Source: Empedobacter brevis_A (GTDB lineage Bacteria > Bacteroidota > Bacteroidia > Flavobacteriales > Weeksellaceae). From it: a DNA stretch of 64,000 bases. Position numbers and translations under genes: made by a program. The stretch covers positions 1-64,000 of the forward strand of contig NZ_CBCPHV010000005.1 in NCBI RefSeq assembly GCF_965118635.1, read 5' to 3'. The notes beneath the pieces were generated by a model. It was not told the DNA's origin. It saw nothing but the letters and a program-made list of their open reading frames with translations, and made no database searches. Positions within the stretch are counted from its first letter, which is position 1. Every line of letters begins with the position of its first letter. This document shows, piece after piece, positions 43,279 through 51,897 of the stretch.

Positions 43279-43980
43279 TTAATCCTCTTGCTTTTTTATT
43301 TTTAAAATATAATTTTCTAACTCTAATTCCTCTGTATCAATCAATTCAAAGTCTTTAAAATTATTAAAACGCTCTGCAAAAAAAGCTAAAACTTTTTCTT
43401 TTTCCAGAGAAGGATGAACTTTTATTCCATTAAATTTTATATTTTTCATGTAAACATAAAAATCATAATCAAAGTCAGTTTCTCCTAAATAAGTATTGGC
43501 TATTTTACCTTTCCATTTGATATCAAACACACCAAATTCTTCTGAATCTAAAAATGTAATTTCGTGCTGCGCAACTGTATCATTTCCTAACATTGAAATC
43601 CCAAAAGCTAGATTTTCAGGTTCATCAAGGTTTACTGGAAGCGGATCTAATTCGAATGTTTTGTTGTTTAGTTGATTAAAATCTAACTGTGTATCATTCT
43701 CTACTTTAATTCCTTTATTATTCCAATATGTGCTAGAAATTATGGCATGTCCATAATTAATCCAAAGTTGTTTTTCGGCATTCTCTTCTGAAATATCATC
43801 TATCTCATCTAAATCATCTTTATATTCTTCTTCTTGGTCGTAATTATCTGATTCTAAATGAAGATCCATCCATAGATCAAAATTTTCATCAAGGCGAGCA
43901 CTCCAAACAAAATCTATTACTTTATGACCGTTATTGAATGGGCTATTTGAAAAGTATATTTTGTTATTTTCTTTACTCAT
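43279..43980 (-). CDS. Hypothetical acidic protein
   Basis: This 233-residue cytoplasmic protein has no signal or membrane segment and is not recognised. It is rich in Asp, Glu and Asn with a highly acidic stretch at residues 48-70 (DNYDQEEEYKDDLDEIDDIS). Aromatic beta-type segments follow (YDFYVYMKNIKFNGIKVHPS). It lies 60 bp upstream of the phytochrome gene on the same strand and could share its transcript, but nothing links its function to light sensing. Confidence 0.6.
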   Translation of the reverse strand: MSKENNKIYFSNSPFNNGHKVIDFVWSARLDENFDLWMDLHLESDNYDQEEEYKDDLDEIDDISEENAEKQLWINYGHAIISSTYWNNKGIKVENDTQLDFNQLNNKTFELDPLPVNLDEPENLAFGISMLGNDTVAQHEITFLDSEEFGVFDIKWKGKIANTYLGETDFDYDFYVYMKNIKFNGIKVHPSLEKEKVLAFFAERFNNFKDFELIDTEELELENYILKIKKQED

Positions 43981-44094
43981 AAATTGGTTTTTGACTAATG
44001 TTTTTGAATTTACAACGATTATTCTATTCTACAAAATTTTAAAAAATAATTGAATCGTTTATTATATATTGTCATTGATTTTCAAAGAAATAAA

Positions 44095-44126
44095 AAAAGT
44101 GTAATTTCTGTAGAAATTACACTTTT
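44095..44126 (-). terminator. Terminator of the S9 peptidase gene
   Basis: A perfect 14-bp stem AAAAGTGTAATTTC/GAAATTACACTTTT with a 4-base loop lies past the stop on the minus strand. Confidence 0.9.
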
Positions 44127-44158
44127 AAATTATAGTTATGATTTATGAACTAATTGAA

Positions 44159-46045
44159 TTATAATGTTTCTTTCAACCATTTGAAAAATTCTGTATGCCA
44201 AATGACAGAATTCTGAGGTTTTAAAACCCAGTGATTTTCTTCTGGAAAATAAATGAAACGAGATTTGATTCCTTTCAATTGTAAGATTTGATAAGCTTCT
44301 TGTCCTTGTCCCATTGGAACACGATAATCGCGACCGCCAACATAAATTAACATTGGAGTATTCCATTTATTGACCAATTCTGTACTACTTGGATCAAATT
44401 TAGAATATGTTTTTTGCGCAGCTTTGTTATTTGTTTCCCACCAAGCTCCACCAGCATCCCAATTTGTAAAGAAGATTTCTTCTGTCGTTCCGTACATCGA
44501 TTTCAAATCGAATACACCGTTATGTGCAATAAAAGATTTGAAACGACCTTCGTGAATTCCTGCTAAATAATAAACAGAATATCCACCGTAAGAAGCTCCA
44601 ACAGCACCACGGCGATCTTTATCTACATAAGATTCTTTTGAAATATCATCAATAGCAGCCAAATAATCTTGCATTACTTGTCCTCCCCAATCTTTCGAAA
44701 TTTGCTCATTCCACTCTACTCCATGACCTGGCATTCCACGACGGTTTGGTGCAATTACGATATATCCTTGCGCTGCCATTAATTGAAAATTCCAACGAGG
44801 TGAATAAAATTGTGTTAAGGCAGATTGTGGTCCTCCTTGACAATATAATAAAGTTGGATATTTTTTATTTGGATCGAAATTTGGCGGATAAATAACCCAC
44901 GCATGCATTTCTTTTCCATCAGTTGTTTTGATTTTACGTGCTTTTACATCACTTAATGCAATTTTATCGAAAATATCTTTGTTCTCGTTTGTTAATTGAG
45001 TTAAAGATCCTGATTTCAAATCAACTACATAAATTTCTGCAGCGTGATTGATATCTGTTTTTGTAACAATTGCTTTATTTCCGACAATTTCTTTTATATC
45101 TGCAATATCAAAATCACCTTTTGTAATTTGTTTTATCATTGGCGTTTTTTTCGTTTTAAAGTTTACGTCAACTTCAAACAATTGAATAGTCCCTCCAATT
45201 GGTGCATTGAAATAAATTTTGTTTCCATCATTGCTCCATTTGTAGCCTTGTACGGTGCCATCCCAATGTTTTGTAATATTTATTTCGACATTACCACGAC
45301 GAACAATCAAGTCATTTTTATCAGCTTCGTAACCATCATGTTCCATGCTTAAAAAAGCGAAATCGCCTTGTGAAGAAAAACTTGGTGTATTATCATAACC
45401 CATTTTTCCTTCGGTAATATTTTTTGTTGTTTTAGATGTTAAATCATATTCATAAATATCTGTATTTGTGCTTAACGCATAATCTGTACCGAATTTCTTT
45501 TTAGAAACATACAAAACTTTTGTTCCATCTGGTGACCAAACAAATTCTGAAACTGAATATGGTTCATCTTTTAAAACATCTATCTTTGAGGCATTTTCTT
45601 TATTTTCTGATATAAATAAATGATCGAAATTTCCATCATTCCAAGTATCCCAATGTCTGTAATTTAATTCGTTATAAATCTGTACATTCGATTTATCCAT
45701 TTCTGGATAATAATCTGAGCCAAAAACTTTTTGTAATTTAACTTTCTCTGTTTCTGCTTTATATTGTTGCGATTTATTCAACGATTCATCAGCCAAAAGA
45801 TTCTTGTACTCTTCAATTTCTGAAGCTTTTCCTCCTGCTAAAGAAATCATATAAGTTTTAGAAGTATCTTCCTGAGTTTTAACATTTGTAGAAGTTACTT
45901 TATAAATCAGATTTTTTTGATCTTTTGTTACTCCAACTGGAGCTACTTTTTTTACTTGCCAAAGAAGTTCTGGCGTCATTACTTTTTGTCCCATTGCAGT
46001 TGTTGATATCAAAATACTTGCTACCAATACAGAAAATCTATTCAT
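44159..46045 (-). CDS. S9-family serine peptidase (prolyl oligopeptidase family)
   Basis: This exported peptidase has about 628 residues from the ATG at 46045. The frame extends to a TTG at 46060, which would add MNKIN before the signal peptide MNRFSVLVASILISTTAMGQ. The N-terminal half is a beta-propeller (SVSEFVWSPDGTKVLYVSKK; DNTPSFSSQGDFAFLSMEHD). The C-terminal alpha/beta hydrolase has the nucleophile in GAVGASYGGYSVYY, the acid in YVGGRDYRVP and the histidine in PEENHWVLKPQN. It probably cuts short peptides in the periplasm (dipeptidyl- or acylaminoacyl-peptidase type). It is monocistronic. Confidence 0.9.
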   Translation of the reverse strand: MNRFSVLVASILISTTAMGQKVMTPELLWQVKKVAPVGVTKDQKNLIYKVTSTNVKTQEDTSKTYMISLAGGKASEIEEYKNLLADESLNKSQQYKAETEKVKLQKVFGSDYYPEMDKSNVQIYNELNYRHWDTWNDGNFDHLFISENKENASKIDVLKDEPYSVSEFVWSPDGTKVLYVSKKKFGTDYALSTNTDIYEYDLTSKTTKNITEGKMGYDNTPSFSSQGDFAFLSMEHDGYEADKNDLIVRRGNVEINITKHWDGTVQGYKWSNDGNKIYFNAPIGGTIQLFEVDVNFKTKKTPMIKQITKGDFDIADIKEIVGNKAIVTKTDINHAAEIYVVDLKSGSLTQLTNENKDIFDKIALSDVKARKIKTTDGKEMHAWVIYPPNFDPNKKYPTLLYCQGGPQSALTQFYSPRWNFQLMAAQGYIVIAPNRRGMPGHGVEWNEQISKDWGGQVMQDYLAAIDDISKESYVDKDRRGAVGASYGGYSVYYLAGIHEGRFKSFIAHNGVFDLKSMYGTTEEIFFTNWDAGGAWWETNNKAAQKTYSKFDPSSTELVNKWNTPMLIYVGGRDYRVPMGQGQEAYQILQLKGIKSRFIYFPEENHWVLKPQNSVIWHTEFFKWLKETL

Positions 46046-46110
46046 GTTAATTTTATTCAATTCCTCGTAAAAATAGCAATTCTTTATTGATTTGAATAAA
46101 TATTAATCAT

Positions 46111-46155
46111 AAAAAAAAGACATCATTCGATACAAATTGTAATCAAATGATGTCT
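46111..46155 (-). terminator. Terminator of the outer-membrane protein gene
   Basis: AGACATCATT (46119-46128) pairs with AATGATGTCT (46146-46155), with further imperfect pairing inside. Eight A at 46111-46118 give a T run on the minus strand. Confidence 0.8.
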
Positions 46156-46230
46156 CCGCTAATAATTTTTTTTCAAATCGTCTAATCGATTCTTAAAATT
46201 AGGCTATATATTTTATATTTAGACTGTTAA

Positions 46231-47070
46231 TTAAAAGTTTAACTTATTTTTATGAGTAAATACTGGAATAATTGCTCCAAAAACTAAGTTTTGTTGAGAG
46301 AATACAATATCTTGTTTCGCTTTGTCTGCCTTGTTAGCTGTTGTACGAATGTCACTTAAATTAGCATATCCTCCTTTTAATTCGGCCTGTACAAAGAAAT
46401 AATCCCAAAAAGTAAAGTTGATCCCGACCATTGCTGCTGTTGCAAAACCTGCTAAGTGAAACTCATCATAACGTTCATTACCCATTAATTTTACATTAGA
46501 ACGTGGATATAAAATCCCTGCTCCCAAACCTGCTGTAACATTTACATCGATTCCTTTTCCGTTTTTTGTAATTGGAAAATGTTGAATATTATCAAAACGA
46601 CGAACTTCTAAATTAGCATAGTTTAAACCATCTGTATGTTCAAAAGTTAAGAAATCTTCTGTTAATTTTTGATCAACATTATTATAATTCCCATCAAATT
46701 CTGAACCTGTATTGATATGTCCATTCATTTTTACCACTTGATCTTGATCCATTACATATTTCATGTGATCAATTCCAAAAGAAATATTCCAATTATCCGA
46801 AACAAAGTATCCTAAACGGAAGTTGTATTGCGGAATTGTCATAGAACTTGGATTAAAATATTTTATTCCAAAAGATGTTTGTCTGTCATGTGCGGCAACA
46901 TTATCTAGCGTAAAATCGTATCCATCTCCTTTGAATTGAATATCTGATTTTGTATACTGCGCGTGATTCCAACCCCAATAAACATAAAATTTACCTTTAT
47001 TATTTTTTCCTTGCCCGAAAGTAGTTGCAACTAGAGCAACTAAAAACATTACACTTATATACTTTCTCAA
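46231..47070 (-). CDS. Outer-membrane beta-barrel protein, function unknown
   Basis: This 279-residue exported protein has a signal peptide ending in TTFGQ. Alternating hydrophobic strands with aromatic girdles (KFYVYWGWNHAQYTKSDIQF; YNFRLGYFVSDNWNISFGID) and the terminal NLVFGAIIPVFTHKNKLNF ending in Phe indicate an OMP barrel of about 10-12 strands. The start is a TTG at 47070, which supplies the basic LRKYIS n-region; an ATG at 47049 would lose it. A -7 element lies 14 bases upstream. No close family is recognised. Confidence 0.7.
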   Translation of the reverse strand: MRKYISVMFLVALVATTFGQGKNNKGKFYVYWGWNHAQYTKSDIQFKGDGYDFTLDNVAAHDRQTSFGIKYFNPSSMTIPQYNFRLGYFVSDNWNISFGIDHMKYVMDQDQVVKMNGHINTGSEFDGNYNNVDQKLTEDFLTFEHTDGLNYANLEVRRFDNIQHFPITKNGKGIDVNVTAGLGAGILYPRSNVKLMGNERYDEFHLAGFATAAMVGINFTFWDYFFVQAELKGGYANLSDIRTTANKADKAKQDIVFSQQNLVFGAIIPVFTHKNKLNF

Positions 47071-47084
47071 AATTTAAATTTTTG

Positions 47085-47092
47085 CAAATTTA
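47085..47092 (-). promoter_or_regulatory. -7 promoter element of the OMP gene
   Basis: On the minus strand TAAATTTG matches TANNTTTG, 14 bases before the TTG start at 47070. Confidence 0.5.
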
Positions 47093-47222
47093 TTCTTAAA
47101 AAAATTGAGTAAAAATGATTTATGATATCAATTTCATATATAGACGATATTTAAAATCAATAAATATTGTTAAGCCCCATAAAATAAAATGATAAATTTT
47201 TATTAAAAAAAACAATCACTGT

Positions 47223-47252
47223 TTTGTATTTAAAAATTAAAATATATTTTTG
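47223..47252 (+). promoter_or_regulatory. Promoter of the small membrane protein gene
   Basis: TTTG (47223-47226), an 18-bp spacer and TATTTTTG (47245-47252) form a full Bacteroidota promoter. The ATG at 47260 is only seven bases further on, implying an almost leaderless mRNA. Confidence 0.65.
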
Positions 47253-47259
47253 TGACATA

Positions 47260-47619
47260 ATGAAAGCCTACCTGATAAAACATAGCATTGGAATTTTTTT
47301 CACGCTTCTTTTGGTGTTCAGTACGAACATGCAAGGATTAGCGGGTTATGTAGATTATCATATGAAAATGGAGCAGAAAGATAAAAATGATTCTTCTAAT
47401 AAGGATAAAAAAGCTTTGTTTTCTCAGACTTCAACTGAAGAGGAAAATAATCAAAAAAACTCTTCGAATGAAATCGTAAAAAAGATTCATTATTTCCACG
47501 AAATAAAATTGTTTACATTTTTCAATGTTAAACAAACTACACATTCGGACTATCACCAATTTAAAAGATATTCATCTTTTGATAATGGTGTTACGACTCC
47601 CCCTCCTGAAATAATTTAA
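47260..47619 (+). CDS. Small secreted or membrane hypothetical protein with PPPE tail
   Basis: This 119-residue protein starts at the ATG at 47260; the frame runs 12 codons further upstream but crosses the promoter. A hydrophobic N-terminus (SIGIFFTLLLVFSTNMQGLAG) is a signal peptide or anchor. A Lys/Asp/Ser-rich linker follows (KMEQKDKNDSSNKDKK), and the end is GVTTPPPEII. The short TPPPE tail recurs in small flavobacterial proteins near transport genes. It lies 102 bp before the SulP gene. Function unknown. Confidence 0.6.
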   Translation: MKAYLIKHSIGIFFTLLLVFSTNMQGLAGYVDYHMKMEQKDKNDSSNKDKKALFSQTSTEEENNQKNSSNEIVKKIHYFHEIKLFTFFNVKQTTHSDYHQFKRYSSFDNGVTTPPPEII

Positions 47620-47721
47620 TTTTTTTATTGTTTTTTGCGTCATTCTATTCAAGCATTTGAATCAGACAGCAAAATTACTTTTATCATTTTAAATTATTAA
47701 ATAATTCATTTTAAAAACATT

Positions 47722-49266
47722 ATGAATCTTTTTCAAAATTGGAAAAAGGACATACCTGCGAGTATTGTTGTCTTTTTCGTTGCATTACCTTTATGTTTAG
47801 GTGTTGCGTTGGCCAGTGGAGCACCTTTATTTGCCGGAATTATCGCCGGAATTGTAGGAGGAATTGTAGTTGGTCTTATTTCTAAATCTCAAATTGGTGT
47901 TTCTGGACCAGCAGCTGGTTTGGTTGTTATTGTTTTAACTGCCATTACAGATTTGGGTAGTTACGAAGTATTTTTAGTTGCAGTAGTTATTGCTGGAATT
48001 TTTCAAATACTATTAGGTATTCTAAAAGCCGGAGTCATAGGTTATTACTTCCCATCCTCTGTAATTAAAGGAATGCTATGTGCAATCGGTATATCAATTT
48101 TCTTAAAGCAAATTCCTTTAGCACTTGGTTATCAAGAAACATTTGATTTTGGTAGTTTCAGTTTAGATTTCATCACGCCAGGAGCAATAGTTATTACAGC
48201 AATCTCTTTATTTATTTTGATTGTTTGGGATAATGTTTTAGCAAAAAAATCTAACTTTTTCAAATTATTACCAGGATCATTGGTTGCGGTATTAATTGGT
48301 ATTTTGTACCAAGTTACAATCGGTGATACAAACCACGAGGTTTTCTCGATCGATCATAATTTATTGGTAAAAGTTCCTGTTCCTGAAAACATTTCAGATT
48401 TCTTAGGACAATTTACAATGCCAGATTTTGCTTCTGGATTAACAAATCCTATGGTTTGGCAAGTTGCATTTACAATTGCAATTGTGGCATCTTTAGAAAC
48501 TTTACTTTCTGTAGAAGCGAGTGATAAGTTAGATCCTTTAAAGCGTCAAACACCTACAAACCGAGAATTAATTGCACAAGGTGTTGGTAATTCTTTAGCA
48601 GGTTTTATTGGTGGTTTACCTGTTACACAGGTTATCGTTCGTTCGTCTGCTAATGCTATGAGTGGAGGACTTACAAAACTATCAACTATCACACACGGAT
48701 TCTTATTATTAGTAAGTGTTATTTCAATTCCAATGTTTTTAAATCTAATTCCGAATGCTGTTTTAGCATCAATCTTATTAGTAATTGGATACAAATTAGG
48801 TAATCCTAAACAATTTTTGGATATGAAACGATTAGGAAAAGATCAGTTAATCCCATTCGCTGTAACGGTAATTGGAATCTTAGCAACAGACTTATTAAAA
48901 GGTATTATTATTGGTCTTATTGTTGGTGTTGTTGTTTCATTAATCAAATCTTACAACAACTCTCACGTAATGTTAGTAAAAGATGGAAATGTTTTCCATA
49001 TGAATTTAGCGGAAGAAGTAACTTTTGTTAACCGCGGTGCTATTGTAAAAGAATTAGATGGATTAAAGCCTGGTTCTAACTTAGAATTAGATGTTAGAAA
49101 AACTCGTATTCTAGATTATGATATTGTCGAATATTTAGATGAATTTAAAGTAAAAGCAAAAAATAATAACATTAACATTCGATTAATCTCTGAACGTGGA
49201 ACAGTAGATAATCCAGAATCGTTTAGAGAGTTCTTTGGTTACGTTTTAGTAGCTAGCGGACATTAA
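47722..49266 (+). CDS. SulP-family anion transporter (probable bicarbonate)
   Basis: This 514-residue membrane protein has the SulP opening WKKDIPASIVVFFVALPLCLG and the motif KSQIGVSGPAAGLVVIVLTA (together residues about 6-80). The central VEASDKLDPLKRQTPTNREL segment and GVGNSLAGFIGGLPVTQVIV follow. Residues about 430-510 look like a C-terminal STAS domain. A beta-carbonic anhydrase lies 46 bp downstream, the usual sign that the anion is bicarbonate (BicA/SulP-CA pair) rather than sulfate. Substrate is inferred from this context. Confidence 0.9.
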   Translation: MNLFQNWKKDIPASIVVFFVALPLCLGVALASGAPLFAGIIAGIVGGIVVGLISKSQIGVSGPAAGLVVIVLTAITDLGSYEVFLVAVVIAGIFQILLGILKAGVIGYYFPSSVIKGMLCAIGISIFLKQIPLALGYQETFDFGSFSLDFITPGAIVITAISLFILIVWDNVLAKKSNFFKLLPGSLVAVLIGILYQVTIGDTNHEVFSIDHNLLVKVPVPENISDFLGQFTMPDFASGLTNPMVWQVAFTIAIVASLETLLSVEASDKLDPLKRQTPTNRELIAQGVGNSLAGFIGGLPVTQVIVRSSANAMSGGLTKLSTITHGFLLLVSVISIPMFLNLIPNAVLASILLVIGYKLGNPKQFLDMKRLGKDQLIPFAVTVIGILATDLLKGIIIGLIVGVVVSLIKSYNNSHVMLVKDGNVFHMNLAEEVTFVNRGAIVKELDGLKPGSNLELDVRKTRILDYDIVEYLDEFKVKAKNNNINIRLISERGTVDNPESFREFFGYVLVASGH

Positions 49267-49312
49267 TCATAACCTTCTCACACTTTTAAAACAAATAAAA
49301 AAAACAAACAAA

Positions 49313-49957
49313 ATGATAAACGAATATTATAAAAGTATATTAGATAAAAACAAAGCTTGGGTTGAATCAAAATTAGATTTAGATCCAGATTTTTTCAGCA
49401 AATTAGCTCATGGTCAACAACCTCATCTTTTATGGATTGGTTGTGCAGATAGTCGAGTTCCAGCCAATGAAATTATTGGAGCTTTACCAGGAGAAGTTTT
49501 TGTACATCGTAATATAGCGAATATGGTTGTTCATACAGATATGAATATGTTATCTGTACTAGATTATGCAGTAAATGTCTTAAAAATAAAAGATGTTGTT
49601 GTATGTGGGCATTATGGTTGTGGTGGAGTAAAAACCGCAATGGGAAATGCTTCTGTTGGAGTAATTGACAATTGGTTACGACACATTAAAGATGTTTACA
49701 GATTCAATAAAGATGAATTAAATAATATTGAAGACGAAAATGAAAAATTCAATCGTTTTGTCGAAATAAACGTTAAAGAACAAGTTTTTAATTTAGCAAA
49801 AACATCTATTGTTCAAAATGCTTGGGCAAATGGTCAAGAATTACATATTCATGGTTGGGTTTATGGAATTGGAACTGGAGTAGTAAATGATTTAGATGTT
49901 TCGTTAAACTCAAATGAAGAACTAGATCAAGTTTTCCAATTAGATATTACACAATAA
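49313..49957 (+). CDS. can: Beta-class carbonic anhydrase
   Basis: This zinc enzyme of 214 residues interconverts CO2 and bicarbonate. All beta-class residues are visible: Cys44, Asp46 and Arg48 in IGCADSRVPANE, and His100 and Cys103 in VVCGHYGCGGVKTA. The C-terminal HGWVYGIGTGVVNDL segment is typical of the Can branch. It is co-transcribed with the SulP transporter, so import of bicarbonate and hydration are linked. A terminator follows at 49985. Confidence 0.93.
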   Translation: MINEYYKSILDKNKAWVESKLDLDPDFFSKLAHGQQPHLLWIGCADSRVPANEIIGALPGEVFVHRNIANMVVHTDMNMLSVLDYAVNVLKIKDVVVCGHYGCGGVKTAMGNASVGVIDNWLRHIKDVYRFNKDELNNIEDENEKFNRFVEINVKEQVFNLAKTSIVQNAWANGQELHIHGWVYGIGTGVVNDLDVSLNSNEELDQVFQLDITQ

Positions 49958-49984
49958 TTGGTTTAGATAGTTTTTTAGTAATGT

Positions 49985-50012
49985 AAAAGCCACTCAAAAT
50001 TGAGTGGCTTTT
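49985..50012 (+). terminator. Terminator of the SulP-carbonic anhydrase operon
   Basis: A perfect 13-bp inverted repeat AAAAGCCACTCAA/TTGAGTGGCTTTT is followed by T residues. Confidence 0.9.
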
Positions 50013-50139
50013 TTGGTTTAATTAAATATTTTCAATTTCTAAATCTACTTTGTAGTAAGCAAATATTTTTTTCTAGATCTTAAACATTATAAACAGATTT
50101 TTAATCAATTATCTTCCTGAATATAAATAATTAACCTTC

Positions 50140-50384
50140 TAAATACGATCCGTTTTTTTTTGAAAAAACAATATCATTTTAGTAATAATAATTTACAATT
50201 TTTAATAAACTCTGCCCTGTAAATGTATTACTTACTGAATCAATTCCTGTTTGTAAATTGCTTTCAATTCAGAAGAAATTAAAAATCATTGTTTACACTC
50301 CACTTCATATAAATTCCAATATGAGTCGAAGCATTTTCTAGAGCTAAATCTTTTGGAAAATCATTTCTGTAATGGAACATCATA
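50140..50384 (-). pseudogene. Decayed DUF7832-like gene
   Basis: The 497-bp stretch between the carbonic anhydrase and ung genes has no intact gene, but minus-strand fragments in three frames line up. From about 50383 the first frame reads MMFHYRNDFPKDLALENAST then HIGIYMKWSVNNDF and stops at 50279. A second frame continues ISSELKAIYKQELIQ, and a third gives SNTFTGQSLLKIVNYYY, stopping at 50179. This order matches the opening half of DUF7832 proteins (WHY..DFP.DLP.ENAATHIG...W). At least two frameshifts are needed, so it is a pseudogene. Further remnants (FAYYKVDLEIENI near 50040) may be its tail. The family match is from memory. Confidence 0.65.
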
Positions 50385-50454
50385 AAATTTATAAACAAAA
50401 TTGGTTATTGATTTAATAGATAAAAATATATTTAAGATTATTAGTTATTAAAAA

Positions 50455-51138
50455 TCAATCTGATTTAGCTTGTACTTTCCAATCTATTTCTTTTATGTTT
50501 TTGCTTTTTAGGAATGAATTCGTTTTCGAGAAAGGTTTACTCCCAAAGAAACCACGATGTGCTGCAAATGGCGATGGATGAGCAGACTCAATCACAAAAT
50601 GTTTTTCACGATCTATCTTTGCTCCTTTTTTATGTGCATAAGCTCCCCATAAAATAAAAACAAGGTTTTCTTTCTGACTAGAAAGTGCCTCTATTGCAGC
50701 ATCTGTAAATTCTTCCCAACCTTTATTTTGATGTGATCCTGGAGTTGAAGCCTCAACTGTTAAAGTCGCATTTAGCATCAAAACACCTTGGTTTGCCCAA
50801 GATTCGAGATTACCTGAAGTGGAAATTTCTATTCCTAAATCCTCATTTAGTTCTTTGTAAATATTGCGTAAGCTTGGTGGTAATTTAATTCCATCGGCAA
50901 CCGAAAATGACAATCCATTGGCTTGTCCAGCTCCATGATATGGATCTTGACCTATCAAAACAACTTTTACATCATTAAAAGAGGTGTGATCAAATGCAGA
51001 AAATATTTTGGATGCAGACGGATAAATCGTCTTTGTATTGTATTCATTTCGTACAAAATCTGTCAACGTTTTAAAATAATCTTTCTCAAATTCATTTTTT
51101 AAAACTTCTTTCCAAGAAGCATCCAATTTCACATTCAT
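50455..51138 (-). CDS. ung: Uracil-DNA glycosylase (family 1)
   Basis: This 227-residue base-excision repair enzyme removes uracil from DNA. The catalytic water-activating Asp65 is in VVLIGQDPYHGAGQANGLSF, the uracil pocket follows (LPPSLRNIYKELNEDLGI), and the DNA-intercalation loop HPSPFAAHRGFFG is intact near residues 187-199. The length is normal. It is followed on the same strand by nothing but the pseudogene remnants. Confidence 0.95.
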   Translation of the reverse strand: MNVKLDASWKEVLKNEFEKDYFKTLTDFVRNEYNTKTIYPSASKIFSAFDHTSFNDVKVVLIGQDPYHGAGQANGLSFSVADGIKLPPSLRNIYKELNEDLGIEISTSGNLESWANQGVLMLNATLTVEASTPGSHQNKGWEEFTDAAIEALSSQKENLVFILWGAYAHKKGAKIDREKHFVIESAHPSPFAAHRGFFGSKPFSKTNSFLKSKNIKEIDWKVQAKSD

Positions 51139-51199
51139 ATCATTCTATTTATGAAAACAAAATTATTCTTTTTTATATACATCAAAGTAATTTTTCGAA

Positions 51200-51781
51200 C
51201 TAAATCTGAGATTCATTTATCCATTTGCCAACCGTAGGTGCTTTATAATTTTTTATTTTATCAAATAAAATATCTAAATCATTACTAACAATTAGCATAT
51301 CATAGTTTTCTTGTTTCAGAAAGCCTTTAATTACCATACTTTTAATAAAAAGTAAAAGTTCGTCGAAAAAACCATCAATATTATAAATTGCTATTGGTTT
51401 TTTATGTAATCCTAATTGCGCCCAAGTCAACATTTCGAAAAATTCTTCAAGTGTTCCAAATCCACCAGGTAAAGTTATAACTCCATCAGAAAGTTCGTTC
51501 ATTTTTGCCTTTCGTTCGTGCATAGAATCAACTAAAATAAGCTCACTTAATTCATTATGTTCTACTTCAACTTTCTTCAAAAAATTTGGTAAAACTCCAA
51601 TTGCAACACCTTTGTTTTCTAAAACGGAATCAGCAATAACGCCCATTAGTCCAACATTTGCTCCTCCATAAACAAGTTCTATCTTATTATCTGCAAGTTT
51701 TTTACCTAATTTATATGCCTCTTCAGTAAAAATCTTATTTGAGCCATTACTTGAGCCACAAAACACTGTTAATCTTTTCAT
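51200..51781 (-). CDS. LOG-family protein (TIGR00730, nucleotide phosphoribohydrolase type)
   Basis: This 193-residue Rossmann-like protein opens with LTVFCGSSNGSN and VYGGANVGLMGVIADSVL, and carries the family signature PGGFGTLEEFFEMLTWAQLG near residues 104-123. LOG proteins cleave nucleoside 5'-monophosphates, including cytokinin ribotides, into base and ribose 5-phosphate. In bacteria without plant contact the role is probably nucleotide clean-up. It lies 61 bp upstream of ung on the same strand and may be co-transcribed. Confidence 0.9.
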   Translation of the reverse strand: MKRLTVFCGSSNGSNKIFTEEAYKLGKKLADNKIELVYGGANVGLMGVIADSVLENKGVAIGVLPNFLKKVEVEHNELSELILVDSMHERKAKMNELSDGVITLPGGFGTLEEFFEMLTWAQLGLHKKPIAIYNIDGFFDELLLFIKSMVIKGFLKQENYDMLIVSNDLDILFDKIKNYKAPTVGKWINESQI

Positions 51782-51884
51782 TCTATAAATATATAAATCA
51801 AAAAATGAATTAAGATTTAATAAATTATTAAATCTATTTGTAAATAGTATTATCTGTCTTTTATTAAGCTAAAGAATTTATCCG

Positions 51885-51892
51885 TAATTTTG
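51885..51892 (+). promoter_or_regulatory. -7 promoter element of mutS2
   Basis: TAATTTTG matches TANNTTTG and ends five bases before the ATG at 51898, implying a leaderless transcript. Confidence 0.5.
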
Positions 51893-51897
51893 CATTA

